Source: Lineus longissimus (Eukaryota > Nemertea > Pilidiophora > Heteronemertea > Lineidae). Taken from it: a stretch of 64,000 bases of DNA. The stretch covers positions 11,457,501 through 11,521,500 of the forward strand of contig NC_088323.1 in NCBI RefSeq assembly GCF_910592395.1, read 5' to 3'. Shown in pieces: positions 43,150 to 54,286 of this stretch; the first letter of the stretch is position 1, and the number at the start of each line of letters is the position of its first letter. A program made the translations under genes and the position numbers. The notes beneath the pieces were generated by a model that did not search any database, was not told the origin of the DNA, and worked only from the letters and a program-made list of their open reading frames with translations.

Positions 43150-43815
43150 TGCATATTAATATCAACACCTTCTTCATTCAATATCTCCCAAACTAGTGCA
43201 CCAATTCCGATGCGGTTTTCAGGATATTATCAGAAATCGTGTTTTCTATTTATACATTATGGCAGGAATGCGAATACATGAGTCTTTCATTATGTTATCA
43301 GCCAATTAAAAAACCCTTAAAAAAAATTTCAAACTTGTTTTTAAATATTTTTCGCAAGAACAATAAAACACAAAATTCTAAGAATACTGACAAAAATCAA
43401 TCAAAATCAATTAAAAATTAAGATAGAGCAATTTGACTATTTGTTAAATTAAGGGTTTCACTACCAAAAGCATGTTTTTCTCGGAAAAACATGCCACTTG
43501 ACAGTGAAAACGCTGTTGAAAAATAGCTCTATCTCCGTTATTACTCGTTCGATTTTGATGATTTTTTGTCAGTATTCTTAGAATTTTGTGTTTTATCATT
43601 GTTGTGACAAATGTCTCAAAAAAGTTTGGACTGAAGAAGTTTTTTTGTAAGAGTTTTTTAAATGGCCGATTACATAATGAAGCACTCATTCATTCACATT
43701 CTTGCCATAATGTGTAATTAGAAAACAAAATTGCACACAATATTCTGAAAAACCGTATCGAAATTGGTGTACTAGTTTGGGAGATATTGAATGAAGTAGG
43801 TGTTGATTTTAATAT
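43150..43815. mobile_element. Foldback (palindromic) element
   Basis: Long arms pair around a centre near 43485: CTTCATTCAATATCTCCCAA at 43171 faces its inverse ending at 43796, and CATTATGGCAGGAATG at 43253 faces its inverse ending about 43714. Diverged, AT-rich, without coding sequence or clear target duplication. Confidence 0.75.
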
Positions 43816-44815
43816 GATCAGGACTGTACATGATCGCCTGTATGAATATAGCAAGCCAAAGCTGGAAAAAATTCAGGACCCAAATATTTACTGATGATAT
43901 CCATAGTGTCATCTGCCTCGTGTATGATATCTGTTTTGATGCTTGTTTGACGATATAAAGATGGGCATATTGAGTAATAAACTTTATTGAATAGTCGGCA
44001 TGAATTCGCAGATGGCACCACAAGAGGGTACATCAATATGGGAAAAGCACTGTATATTGTATCATCCCTGTTCTTTTTTTAAGTGAAGTGTCCAAACATT
44101 AAAGCAAAATTACCAATTTTTCTAAACTAGAAAAATTAATTAAGTCATTACTCTTAAAAACAAACAATGATTTGACTAATTCTGCAACACAGTCTCTGAG
44201 AAAGAGTTAAGAATATTCATCTCCAAACAGTCCTAATACTTAAACTAACCACTAATGCACTACACAGGCATAAATGTCTATGAAAAATCAATAGATTCTA
44301 TGAAAAAACTATGTAGAATATTTACTATATAGATCTTTAAACAGAAATATTTGCCTGTGTACATGTAAATGATTGTGAAAAAAAAATTCACACTGTTCTT
44401 CACAAACAAGATAGAGAGGAAACTGAAAAGTAGGATGAGGTAGAGATTACGAGCAAACAGCAACCCCAGGCAGGGGTAGAGGAAGAAAAGGATGAAAAAG
44501 GTAGTTAATATTCTTTAGAGAAATGTATTTACCTTTGTCCTTTTAGTGCTCCTATTATAAAACACAGAATCAGCACATAGCGGAGACAATTATGTTATAA
44601 ACTTATTTCAGGGACAGATTTTCACCATGATGAATAACATGAGACACACAAATCATATACACAGGTGGATGAATATAAGACTAATTTCTCAAACTGAACT
44701 GCGCTTGAGGAGAGGTTACTAGCACTTCACACCTAGGTTGTGTCATAGTCAGCAAACTAAGCGGGATTGCTGACTACACAACCAGATCTTGTCTGAACAA
44801 TTGGCTCTATGGCAG
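43816..44815. other. Non-coding region
   Basis: AT-rich, no supported feature. Confidence 0.4.
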
Positions 44816-44823
44816 GCGCAACA

Positions 44824-45557
44824 CTAGAATCGTTGGAGACAAAGTTTTCTAGCAAGAACAGGCGGTGTGCTCGGAAAACGCGGATCACTGTCCATTTCAT
44901 CCTCGGTTGTGACGGTCTCGCTTTTCAAAGGTTGTTTCTTGGTCTTCCTAAGGTTAACCTCGGTTACGTTTATAAGTTCGTACTCGATCGATCTCTTAGC
45001 TTCCTTGTAACTGTAGCCTTTTTCCACAAATTCTCACTATGTCTCCTGGCTAGAGTTGCGGGAGGTCCTCAGCATTCCGATTATAGTAGTGTCTTTGCTT
45101 GTCCTGATTGGCTTTAAAACTGTTTCCTGTTTTGTCCCAATTCACAGTATTCGGTTTCAGAAGATTTTCTCTCATTGGCAAAAGAGTGCATATTCCTCTA
45201 CCTTTAAGTGTCTTTACTGGGCTGCTTTCTAGTCCTTGAGGGGGCATATATAATGCGGTGATCTAAAATAGTCAAATACGGATAATTTCCTGACTTTAAC
45301 GCTTTTCTCAACAGTTTCTTTGCCGCTTTAACTGCTGATTCAAACTTGCCATTGCTTTGACAAGGGCATGGACTGATCAATTGATGTTGAAAATCCCAGT
45401 CTTTTGCAAATTTACGGAATGCACAAGAATCATATCGGGGACCATTATCACTAACTACTTTCTCCGGACAGCCATATCTAGCAAAATGCTTCTTGATCTT
45501 CAAAATTATTGCTTCAGAACAGGTGTCTTTCATGCGATCACTTTCCCAGAAATTACT
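44824..45557 (-). pseudogene. Ty3/gypsy integrase, core and C-terminus
   Basis: On the minus strand. The first codons (SNFWESDRMKDTCSEAIIL) continue the integrase start that lies at 46994-47048 on the other side of a Harbinger insertion. Then follow KKHFARYGCPEKVVSDNGPR (second catalytic Asp), FAKDWDFQHQLISPCPCQSN, GKFESAVKAAKKLL (catalytic Glu) and a C-terminal tail with RGICTLLPMRENLLKP and a stop near 44824. Frames are broken at about 45245 and 45048. Integrates retroelement cDNA in live relatives; dead here. Confidence 0.85.
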
Positions 45558-45807
45558 TCAGCCGTGTTCTAACATAAATCACTTCTAGACCGCTTTCCCC
45601 AAATCGCCCTGCGGAAAACGATTTACCTTGAATCCTTTTAGAAGTAACCATTCACACAGCACTTCTGAATCAATTTGAATGCGTTTTGGGCTATTCTCGC
45701 TCAATGCGATTCAAATCCAAGTGCTACCTGTTGTTGAATCGCAAAACTACGTCAAAGTTCAAGGTCAGCAGATCCAAGATGGATGCGCCCAAAATGATAC
45801 CGAGGTG

Positions 45808-46250
45808 GAGACAAGACCACTAATGAATATTCATAGGTTGGAGGGTCGAGGCCTATCAATTAGACGAGTGCATGTTTTTAACTCTCAAGTACATATTTGG
45901 AGAGGTATTGAAAAAATATTTGCTGTAGCAAGTCTAAAGATATAAAGAAATTATTTGATGAAAAAATTAATTTCGAATTTTGCTAATTTGGTAATAGGGG
46001 ACGTGTTTTGAGATTTTTCTGCTAGTTGGCTGAAAAGAGTCGAAATATCAATGTCTGTCGAATTTGTCGATTATCAAAAAATTTCCGTGGTCAACTACCA
46101 GTTTATTTTTCACCATTTACTTGCCCGACTGTCCGGAATATCATATCAAAATTTCAGATTCACAACCCCACGCAGTATTTGATGCGTCGCGGTCAAACAT
46201 TGACAACTTAACTGCTAAAAGGCTTAAAAAGTCAATGGTGGTCTTGTCTC
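45808..46250 (+). mobile_element. GAGACAAGACCAC-family MITE, copy B
   Basis: 443 bp with GAGACAAGACCAC and GTGGTCTTGTCTC ends; flanks GGTG and GGAG, an approximate 4-bp duplication. Nested in the Harbinger derivative. Most similar in length to copy A. Confidence 0.9.
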
Positions 46251-46537
46251 GGAGAATAATAATGAGAATGGGCCTAATAAGCAACATGCAAGGCTGCGGA
46301 TGTTCATGGCAATGTTCGTCCTGATGGATGGTATGTTTGTCTGCCGCAGACAACACCAGTTTGATGCATTTTTGCGTCGGAGACATGCTAGGAGGGCCAC
46401 AAATGATGCGAACTTTCATCATGCGACAAAGGGCATTCGCATTCATGTTAGTGTTCATTGCTGGGATGCAGGAGGTGAACAGGCCACGGCTCCATATGGA
46501 ACGGCGTATGTGGTGTTAATCTCGGCTTCGAATATAT

Positions 46538-46705
46538 TGGGACAGTGTGATGGACGGATTTCTATGGCGAGAAGATTCACACTGGCTTGAAAATATTCGT
46601 ATGTCTCGGGAACTGTTTATGTATTTGTGCTACAGGCTGCGGCATTGTATTGAGAGACAGGACACGAGAATGAGAAGGGCAATTCGTGTGGATGAGAGAT
46701 CATGA
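46538..46705 (+). pseudogene. Harbinger transposase N-terminal fragment
   Basis: Reads WDSVMDGFLWREDSHWLENI then RMSRELFMYLCYRLRHCIER and QDTRMRRAIRVDE before TGA at 46703-46705. The pattern W..NFRMS...F..LC..LRP.I.RQ.T.MR.AI marks the start of PIF/Harbinger transposases. The catalytic DDE part is missing. Confidence 0.75.
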
Positions 46706-46993
46706 AATGACAGATACTCCCACGTGTTTTCTCCAGTGCTAAAACAGGAAGTAGATAATGCGCATGCGTATAGGTGATGCGATCTGGATAAATCGTTTCG
46801 AGTATTCACACACAAATACAAAGCGATTCAGCCAATGCGATCTAGCTGAATCGACTTCGAAAACGGTTTAGGAAGTGTTTTGAATACGGCGATTCAGAAG
46901 CGTTTTAAGTGTGAATGGGTAAAGCGATTTAGCGTGATAAAACGATTTGGAACTGGTCCAGAGCGATTTAAACGTCTAGTGAGAACGCCGCTA

Positions 46994-48176
46994 TAAATAG
47001 TCCACAGTTATCAAATAGGACTTATTTTCTAATTCAAGTAAGTCTGAACCGATAATTTGCAACGGACGCGAAGGGATTTCATGACATTTTAATTTTACAT
47101 TTTTGCTTTTGTCCCACTACAAATTCTGGGAAATATCGCATCTTACAATCTCTTGTTTCAGTTCTTTACAAAGTCCTGGCCAATCAATATGTGAGGAGTG
47201 TGAGAGTTTGCCTATGTTTCAAGCATTGACTTTGGCACAATCATTCGTTGTCCTCTGAATAGTAAACCATATTCGGTTCTAATTTCATCTCTTATTGGAA
47301 AATAATCTCAGATTTTCGCTGCTACTATACTATACTGCCACTGGTTTCTTTGGCCAACACTTTAGTACAGTCTCCTTAAACGTTTGTAACTGATTCTTGG
47401 CGTAACTGAGTCGGTCTTTCCACGTATGGGGAGCACTTGAGTCGCATTGACTCGGTCAAATTCAGTCTCGGTCAAATTCAGTGGGCTCTTTGTCCATGTT
47501 TAGTAAAAATGTACAGGACAACATGTTTGCCACATACAAACATTCTCCTCTGAATTATACAATGTCAACTGCAGTTTGCTGTATGCGCATGATTATTTGC
47601 TGCAATCTCCTAACCGTGGTACACACACAAGTGGCTTCTTTATGATCGACTCTAGTGATTTGGAATCACTCAGAACTGTGGTATGCCTCGTATAAGTATA
47701 AAGGTGAAAATATTCAAGTGAATACTGCATAGCGAGTTTTTGTTGGAGTTAGAGCACGGCTTGCATAACACAACGGTCAACCCTTATGTAGCAATGTACT
47801 ACCTAGTCCCTTCACTTGCATTGCACTGTTTTGTAAGCGGACACTTTGGGTCACAGTAGGCCAAGACTGGACTCTCAGTTGCTAACCGCTTTGCTTCTTC
47901 GCACAAATTCTGATGGATCTCTGTCCATTCAAAGTCTCCCTCCGAGTTCATGAGCTTTCTCTGAGGCTCTGACACATCAGAGCATTTAGGCCGAAACTTT
48001 GGCAAATAGTTTATGAACCCAATGAACCGTTGGATTCCTGCACGATCTGTCGGACTGTAAAGCTTTTTTACAGCTTTCATTGGCCGTAAATACGGTACAT
48101 CAATATTAGTATGGGAAAAACACTGGATTTTGTAACAACCTCCATCGTTCTCGGGCATCAGCGAAAAGACACACAA
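46994..48176 (-). pseudogene. Ty3/gypsy pol: RT end, RNase H start, H2C2 linker and integrase start
   Basis: On the minus strand. At 48086-47799 the frame reads MKAVKKLYSPTDRAGIQRFI, GFINYLPKFRPKCSDVSEPQ, EFEW-like and PVLAYCDPKCPLTKQCNASE, the RT thumb and RNase H entry of gypsy elements. After a poorly preserved part, 47480-47050 shows decayed frames of the pre-integrase linker (RLSYAKNQLQTFKE, HIDWPGLCKE, MKSLR). 47048-46994 reads PLQIIGSDLLELENKSYLIT VDY, the integrase start, cut by the Harbinger derivative. Gag, protease, most of RT and both LTRs are not seen. Confidence 0.8.
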
Positions 48177-48204
48177 ACCGCAAACACAATTTCCTTGTAG
48201 ATCA

Positions 48205-48780
48205 ATGCGGGCTAAGAAAACCTTACCCCTTAGACTTGGTCCTCGCCTTGTACTTTGAAACTATTGGTTGTCCCTGATGTGAAGCCGATGGCAATTACCG
48301 CATGGCTGTCCCGGCTTTGGCTGGACCATGTTCACTGGACTAGTTTGTCACAACCAGCCTACACTTCAAAGGAATTGATGTAAAGGCCAAGAATGTTTCT
48401 GGTTGTGGCCATGCATCTACTGGGCTGGCTTGTCTCATCATGCACTTCAAAGGATTTGATGTTAAGGTGACCCATACTACCTTAACTGTTTGCCCCAAGG
48501 TTGTGACCACGCATCGACTGCATTGGTTTTTCACGCCCTGCACTTGGAAGGAATAGATACCAAGGTCCAGACTACATTTACGACATGATTAAGTTGTCCT
48601 AAGTTGTGACCATGCATCTAATGGACTGGTTTGTCTCAAGTTTAACTTCAACATATTGATGACAAGGTCCAGACTGCAGTTACTGGTTGTTTTAATACTG
48701 GGTTGTGACTCTCCAAGGAACTATCGCAACAAGTAAGATTTAATCTCTGTAACAACCGCACTCATGATATGAGGTTATAT
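48205..48780 (+). repeat. Dispersed repeat with ~95-bp tandem subunits
   Basis: Same family as 33965-34330 and 60470-60810. From 48300 about five diverged units recur, each with GACCATG-ATCTACTGGACTGG, TTGTCTCA/CACAACC and ACTTCAAAGGAATTGATGT. Other copies have one to three units, so the array has expanded here. Confidence 0.8.
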
Positions 48781-49980
48781 GAACAATCAGATGGATCGAG
48801 CAAAGCTCCTCCTTTTTTTGTTTGGCACATGGCCATCTGTGAAACCATTTAAGCTCAGTTTTGTGACTGAATATTTATATAAACTGACCCAAGAAATTTA
48901 CATTCAGCTGTGCGCACATTGGCCTCTTGTTCAATATAGCACCAGAAAATATTTCAATGTCAAGAAATCGCCTAACCATGAAAGATATCGATTCATATTG
49001 CATACTTTTAATAATTCATTACAGATTTTAAATACATTTATCGTGCTCAAACCATCACATTTGAAAATAACCTTGACAATTATGACAAAAACACTTTTTT
49101 CTCCAAAACTTGAAATTGAGAGCAAACAAAACTTTCACAGACACAACAAAAAATATTTACAGCTACCCATCAAAAATAAGAAGGCGGATGATCATCGAAA
49201 TCAAGGATAATTCAATGAACAACGCAACTTCAGTGACAGAAATAAGGATCACAATGTCAACCAATAATATAATGCCTAACTTGAATTTGCATCAGAACAT
49301 TTTGTGGCAGTATCAAGTTATAATTGTATGCAGAACGTAACTCGTTAGTTTAGTTTTTATGATGTCCTGCCCGGATTTATGTGCATCCTGCAAGTGCAAA
49401 TAATTATGAAGGAAAATATTTGTAACGTGATATCATCCTGAGATGATTCTTGCAAATATGATTTGATGCTGTCTCAAACTAAGCTATGATGTACATTCAA
49501 GTAACGGTGTGTAAGATATTTTCTGTAGCGCACTTAATCTGTTCAGCATGAACTATTTTAAATTGTTGGAGTTAATATTTGGTCCTGCATTTTTTGGTAT
49601 GCCATAACTTGACTACCGAATCTACGAGCTGTCTCCCGACATCAGATACGGTAATCTCTCAGCTAATCTAATGACAACACATATGTTAATGGTAAACATG
49701 CCGGTTAAAACCAACGCGACCCGGTTTATGGCGGTGGCCTCTGGAACCAATTTGCTATCAAATATACACTTCCAGACGTCAATTATAGGGAAGTGTTTCT
49801 TTCACCTTGCAAAACCTTTTCATGTGCTTACAGGAGGTAGTTTTGGAAGCATTATACAGAGAAAACAGTTCACTTAACCAGCTACAGGGATTTGTTTTTA
49901 CCCCTCGGCAACCGGCATGGCCAATGAGTAATGTCATCATCTGCAGCGTCTGTCTGTTCATCAAGAGGATGGAAACGGAG
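48781..49980. other. Non-coding region
   Basis: No supported feature. Confidence 0.4.
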
Positions 49981-51177
49981 ACTGCTTCAAGATTTTCTTT
50001 TCATAAGAGGTAATTATATAGCATAATCAGTAGCCCAGTTTGTTATAAAAAAATCGACTTGATTCGATTTATGGTTTCACCACTAGAGGGCGTAAGCTGA
50101 CTCAACAAGATTGTAGTTATTCCTATAGAGCTCAAAGGAAATTGGTGAAGTTCATATGGTTGGTGTATCTACTGAGATACATCATAAGTCGCAAAGGTTT
50201 TTGGTTTGACCTATTTTTCAAGATCACCGAGGTCAATGTTCAAAAGCTAATGCATTGTCTCCGGACTCGCGACCTTATCACCCTAACTTTAGGCTGCTTC
50301 AAGATTTTATTTTCATATGTTGACAATAGCATATCAGAAGGCTCAGTTCTCCATTGAAAATCAGTCCAATTCGATTAACTTTTTCATCACCAGAAAAACA
50401 GAAAACTTGTTGTAACTCTTTTACCACTCAATGGAATTTGATGAAATTCAAAACTTAATAAATCATCCCTTGAACAGCAACAAATGATCTTAATGAAAAC
50501 TGCCTTAGGATTTCGTTATCCTATGCATAACGGTAGGCACAGTTCACTCTCGAAAATCGACCTGATCAGATTCACGGTTTCACCACTGGGAGTGTTAGCT
50601 GAAAACCGAAAAATGGCACTACCTCATACAACACAACAAAATTTGATGAAATTCACGAGGTATGCATATCTGCTCAGGGTGCATCATATGCCACACAAAA
50701 TATTCGATTTCACCTAATTTTCAAGGTCACAGAGGTCAGAAGAGGATGAATCATCCCTTGACCAGTGACGTAAACTATCCTACTAGACACTGCTTCAAGA
50801 TTTTCATCTAGCCGTAAATGTAGTGCATATCAGCGCTCACTGTTTGCCATTGAAAGTTGCCCTGATGCAATAAACAGTTTACCTGGACAAATTGCAAGTG
50901 CCCCTATACAACCCAATGGAATTTGATTAATTCTTATGGTGAATAATTCTCTGAAGATACATCGTATATCATACGAATTCATGGGTTGATCTAATTTTCA
51001 TGGTCACAGAGGTCAAATTTGAAAAGTTTATGATTGGTCCATTGACTAATGACTTAAACACTCTTGCTTCTTTTCACATGCAGTAAATGTAGTAGGCAAT
51101 ATTCGCTAATGAAAATCAATTCTATCCGATTCACATTTTCACCATTTGGGGATATTTGCTGAATGTTAAGGCCAAGT
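49981..51177 (+). repeat. Tandem array of ~270-310 bp units
   Basis: CTGCTTCAAGATTTTC-type sequence occurs at 49981, 50295, 50789 and a decayed form at 51063, each followed by GAAAATC...CGATTCAC-TTTTCACCA and GGAATTTGATGAAATTC. A nuclear-receptor-like TTTCAAGGTCACAGAGGTCA is at 50718. Related in style to the GGCTCACC family but a different unit. Its 3' end abuts the inverted copy at 51178. Confidence 0.8.
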
Positions 51178-51735
51178 GCAATTGTGCTCACCGCGTATAG
51201 ATATTTGGTGGTTAGAAATTCACCCTTGTTAAGAAACATGCTACGTGTATGATATATAGGTCAAATCAAAATCGATATGACATATGATTTGGCCTTGCTT
51301 GGAGTACCTACCATAAAAATATTATTGAAAACAAGTCACTATATCTTGCACTTTGTAGCTTTTCAGTTTTGGTTCCCTGTTGGATCACATTGGACAAAAT
51401 ATTTAGTGTCAGAGGTTACATGTAACTGACCTAGAGAGTCATGTGTAGTTTCAAGTTGTTAGCTTTAGCGGTTACGAAACGTGCCATTGTTACACTTAAA
51501 TGGCCAATGTTAGCCATTTGACACCTGACCTTGAAAAGTTTGTCAAATCAAAAACTCGTACTGCATGTGATGTATTTGTGGCCTTACTTGGAGTACCTAC
51601 CATGAAAATACTATCGAAAACAAGTTACTAATAAGCGAGATATCGTTTAAGAAACGTGCCACTTTTTTTTAAACAGAATACGGACGAATGACATTGCGAC
51701 ACTGTATAGACTCCCCCTTTGGTCAGCCAAAAATG
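51178..51735 (-). repeat. GGCTCACC tandem-repeat element, inverted copy
   Basis: Reads on the minus strand from a GAGTCTATACAGTG start near 51710 to GGTGAGCACAATTGCAC at 51195-51180, with two units (GAAACGTGCCA at 51477 and 51650). Confidence 0.85.
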
Positions 51736-51795
51736 CAAAATTCGTGACAGACTTTGATATTCAATTACTTACCAGTAGACTAGTATTTCATTATT

Positions 51796-53900
51796 GGCTC
51801 ACCGTAGGGGATTCTATACAATACCGCAGTGTCCGACGTCCGTCGTAGTCGTCGTCCGTCGTCGTATCCTATTTCAAAAATGGCTTCCTGAAGCGAGCAA
51901 TACCCCTCAGCCTATGTGAGGTGAATAATGATTTTGGTAAGAGAAGGGAAGTATAGGAGAGCATAGTGTTTTATATTATATTATATTAATTGGTGGAGTT
52001 ATTGCATTTTTTGGTGTTTTCACATAGTGCCCCCTGGTGGCCAAACTGTAAATGAGAACATGCTAGATTTTGAATTCAAAATTACCAGTCATCTGTTCTT
52101 ACTACCAAAAAATTCAGCACGCTGTGACCAATAATAAGTGAGATATCGCACTTTTTGTGTTTTCGCATGACGCCCCCTGGTGGCCAAACCAGTAACGTTA
52201 CAAGGCTGAATGTCGGTTCATGAGTTACTGTCACCTAGGATACACACGTACAGAGACTGGGATCAATACCTTCAGTGGTTACGGAATGTGAACATTTCGT
52301 CATTTTACGCAAACTTTGACCTCTGTAACCTTGAAAAGAAGGTCAAGGTCAAAACCTGTACAATATATAATGTCCCCTCTCAACAGGTATCTAAAATAAA
52401 AATTTCAGCAAGATGCGATCAAAATTTGCGGAGTTATTGCATTTTTTGTGTCTTCACATATCGCCCCCTAGTGGCCAGTCCGTAAGTCAAAATGGGACGA
52501 AACCTTGACGAGGCACGCCTACCCACCAGGGGGAGTCTACATATGAAATATGAACTTCCTAGCCCAAGCCGTTACTGAGAACAGCTCCGGACAAACTTGG
52601 CAGCCGCCCGACCGCCCGCCCGCCCGCCCGCCAAGGGGACGACAATACCCCTCTGCCCAATTTGGGCTGAGGGCTAAAAACAGTGGCACGTTTCTTAACC
52701 GCCAAACCTATGCACTTTAAACTTGGTACACATGACCGACCCCCTAGGTCATGAATTCGGACACTTAATTTCGGTCCGGTCTGATGCTTGACTTGGTCAC
52801 CAGGTTGCCAAAGACAAAAACTTGAAAAGTGTGATATCTCGCTTATTTATTACTGATTCGTTGTTGGTGAAAATTTTATGGTAGGTATTCTTAGCAAGGA
52901 TACATCACATATGATACGGGTTTTTGATTTGACGTACTGGTCAAGGTCACAGAGGTCAAATGGCGTAAATTGGCCATTTGAGCGTAACTGTGGCACGTTT
53001 CTTAACCCCTAAGGCTATGAACTTAAAATTTGGTACACATGACTCCCTACGTCATGTTACCTCGGACACCAAATTTTGATCTGATCTGGTACTATACTTG
53101 GCCACCAGGAGGCCAAAACTAAAATAGGTAAAAAGTGCAATATCTCGTTTATTAGTGACTTGTTTTTGGTAACCGGAAAAACGCCGACCGACCGACCGAC
53201 CGACCGACCGACTGACCTGCCAACCTACCGTCATATGCAGTATCCCTTTCGCTTCTCTATAGCACATGTATCTGTGTAGTGCAATGGACATGATGGAGTC
53301 CGACGTGTCGGACAGCAGCAGGTCATGTGAAATGAAATTGTAAACAAGCGCACGTGCGCTGTTCAAATGACAACAAATGCATATTGCGCGTTGCAGTTCA
53401 TGCATTGCATCGGTCGAGACACTCGAGTAGAAAAACTACAGTGCATAGATTAGGCCCAAATCATGTTTTTATATCCACCGACCATATAGACAAAGCATAT
53501 CTTTTGAGTATCGTTATCAGTTCCTTACCGCGTGGGCTCGTTTTCCCGGTATAATTGACTGGAGATGCTGCTGTCAGACACGTCGGACTCCATCACGTCA
53601 ATTGCGCTGGGCACTACACAGATACATGTGCTATAGAAAGCGAAAGGGATACTGTATATGACGGTAGGTTCGCAGGTCAGTCGGTCAGTCGGTCGGTCGG
53701 TCGGTCGGCGTTTTTCCGGTTACCCTTGTTTTTGATGATATTCTTATGGTTACCATAATGGTACTTACTCCAAGCAACGATACATCACATGTCATACCGA
53801 CTTTGGTTTGACCTATATACTATACATGTACAACGTTTTTAACCAGGATGAATTCCAAAGCATCAAAGATCTATACGGTGAGCACAATGGCCCTTGGCCG
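51796..53900 (+). repeat. GGCTCACC tandem-repeat element, long copy with nested foldback
   Basis: Begins GGCTCACCGTAGGGGATTCT and GTC-rich DNA. 52000-52500 holds a variant unit repeating CGCCCCCTGGTGGCC three times; 52680-53160 has two standard units; the foldback 53168-53724 follows; it ends GGTGAGCACAATGGCCCTTG near 53898. A (CCCG)n tract is at 52608-52632. Confidence 0.85.
53168..53724. mobile_element. Foldback element with perfect 9-bp duplication, copy 2
   Basis: Ends GGTAACCGGAAAAACGCCGA and its inverse; CTTGTTTTT flanks both sides (53159-53167; 53725-53733). (GACC)n follows the left end and (GGTC)n precedes the right end. Arms of about 140 bases. 557 bp, no coding. The 9-bp duplication points to mobilisation by a Mutator-type transposase. 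Confidence 0.95.
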
Positions 53901-53979
53901 TTTCATTCCATATTCGAACTGAATTCACAATAATTAAAAGTATTTTGTCTTCACCTTGCATCCACAAAATGCATTCTAT

Positions 53980-54280
53980 CTCCAACCTATTATTCAAGGT
54001 CTCAGAGGTCAAATGGTGTAAATTGGCTGTTTGGGTGTAACTATGGCAGTTACTTAACCGCTAAAGCTATGAACTTGAAATTCGGTACACATGACTACCT
54101 AAGTCATATAACCTCTGACAATGAAATTCGGTTTGATCTGATTCCCGACCTGGCCGCCGGAAGGCCAAAACTGAAAAGGTAAAAACTGCAATATCTTGCT
54201 TTTTAATGACTTGTTTTCGGTATCATTTTTATGGTAGGTACTCCAAGCATGAATACATCAGATGTCGTATGAGTTTTTGG
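53980..54280 (+). repeat. GGCTCACC-family unit without ends
   Basis: One ~300-base unit (AAGGTCTCAGAGGTCAAATG, GGCAGTTACTTAACCGC, GGTAGGTACTCCAAGCA) adjoining the next full element. Confidence 0.75.
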
Positions 54281-54286
54281 CTCACC

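Larger units (their letters stand above)
45561..46993 (+). mobile_element. PIF/Harbinger-derived element inserted in the gypsy integrase
   Basis: Ends GCCGTGTTCTAACATAAATC and, inverted, GCGGCGTTCTCACTAGACG, an imperfect inverted repeat followed on both sides by CGATTT/AAATCG subterminal repeats. The gypsy integrase frame runs VDY into the right border and continues SNFWE at the left border, so the borders are well placed. Contains a Harbinger transposase fragment and MITE copy B. Confidence 0.75.

Noticed and set aside
46310-46590. 96-codon frame in the Harbinger derivative as a separate gene
   Set aside because: It overlaps the recognisable transposase fragment in another frame and has no motif of its own.
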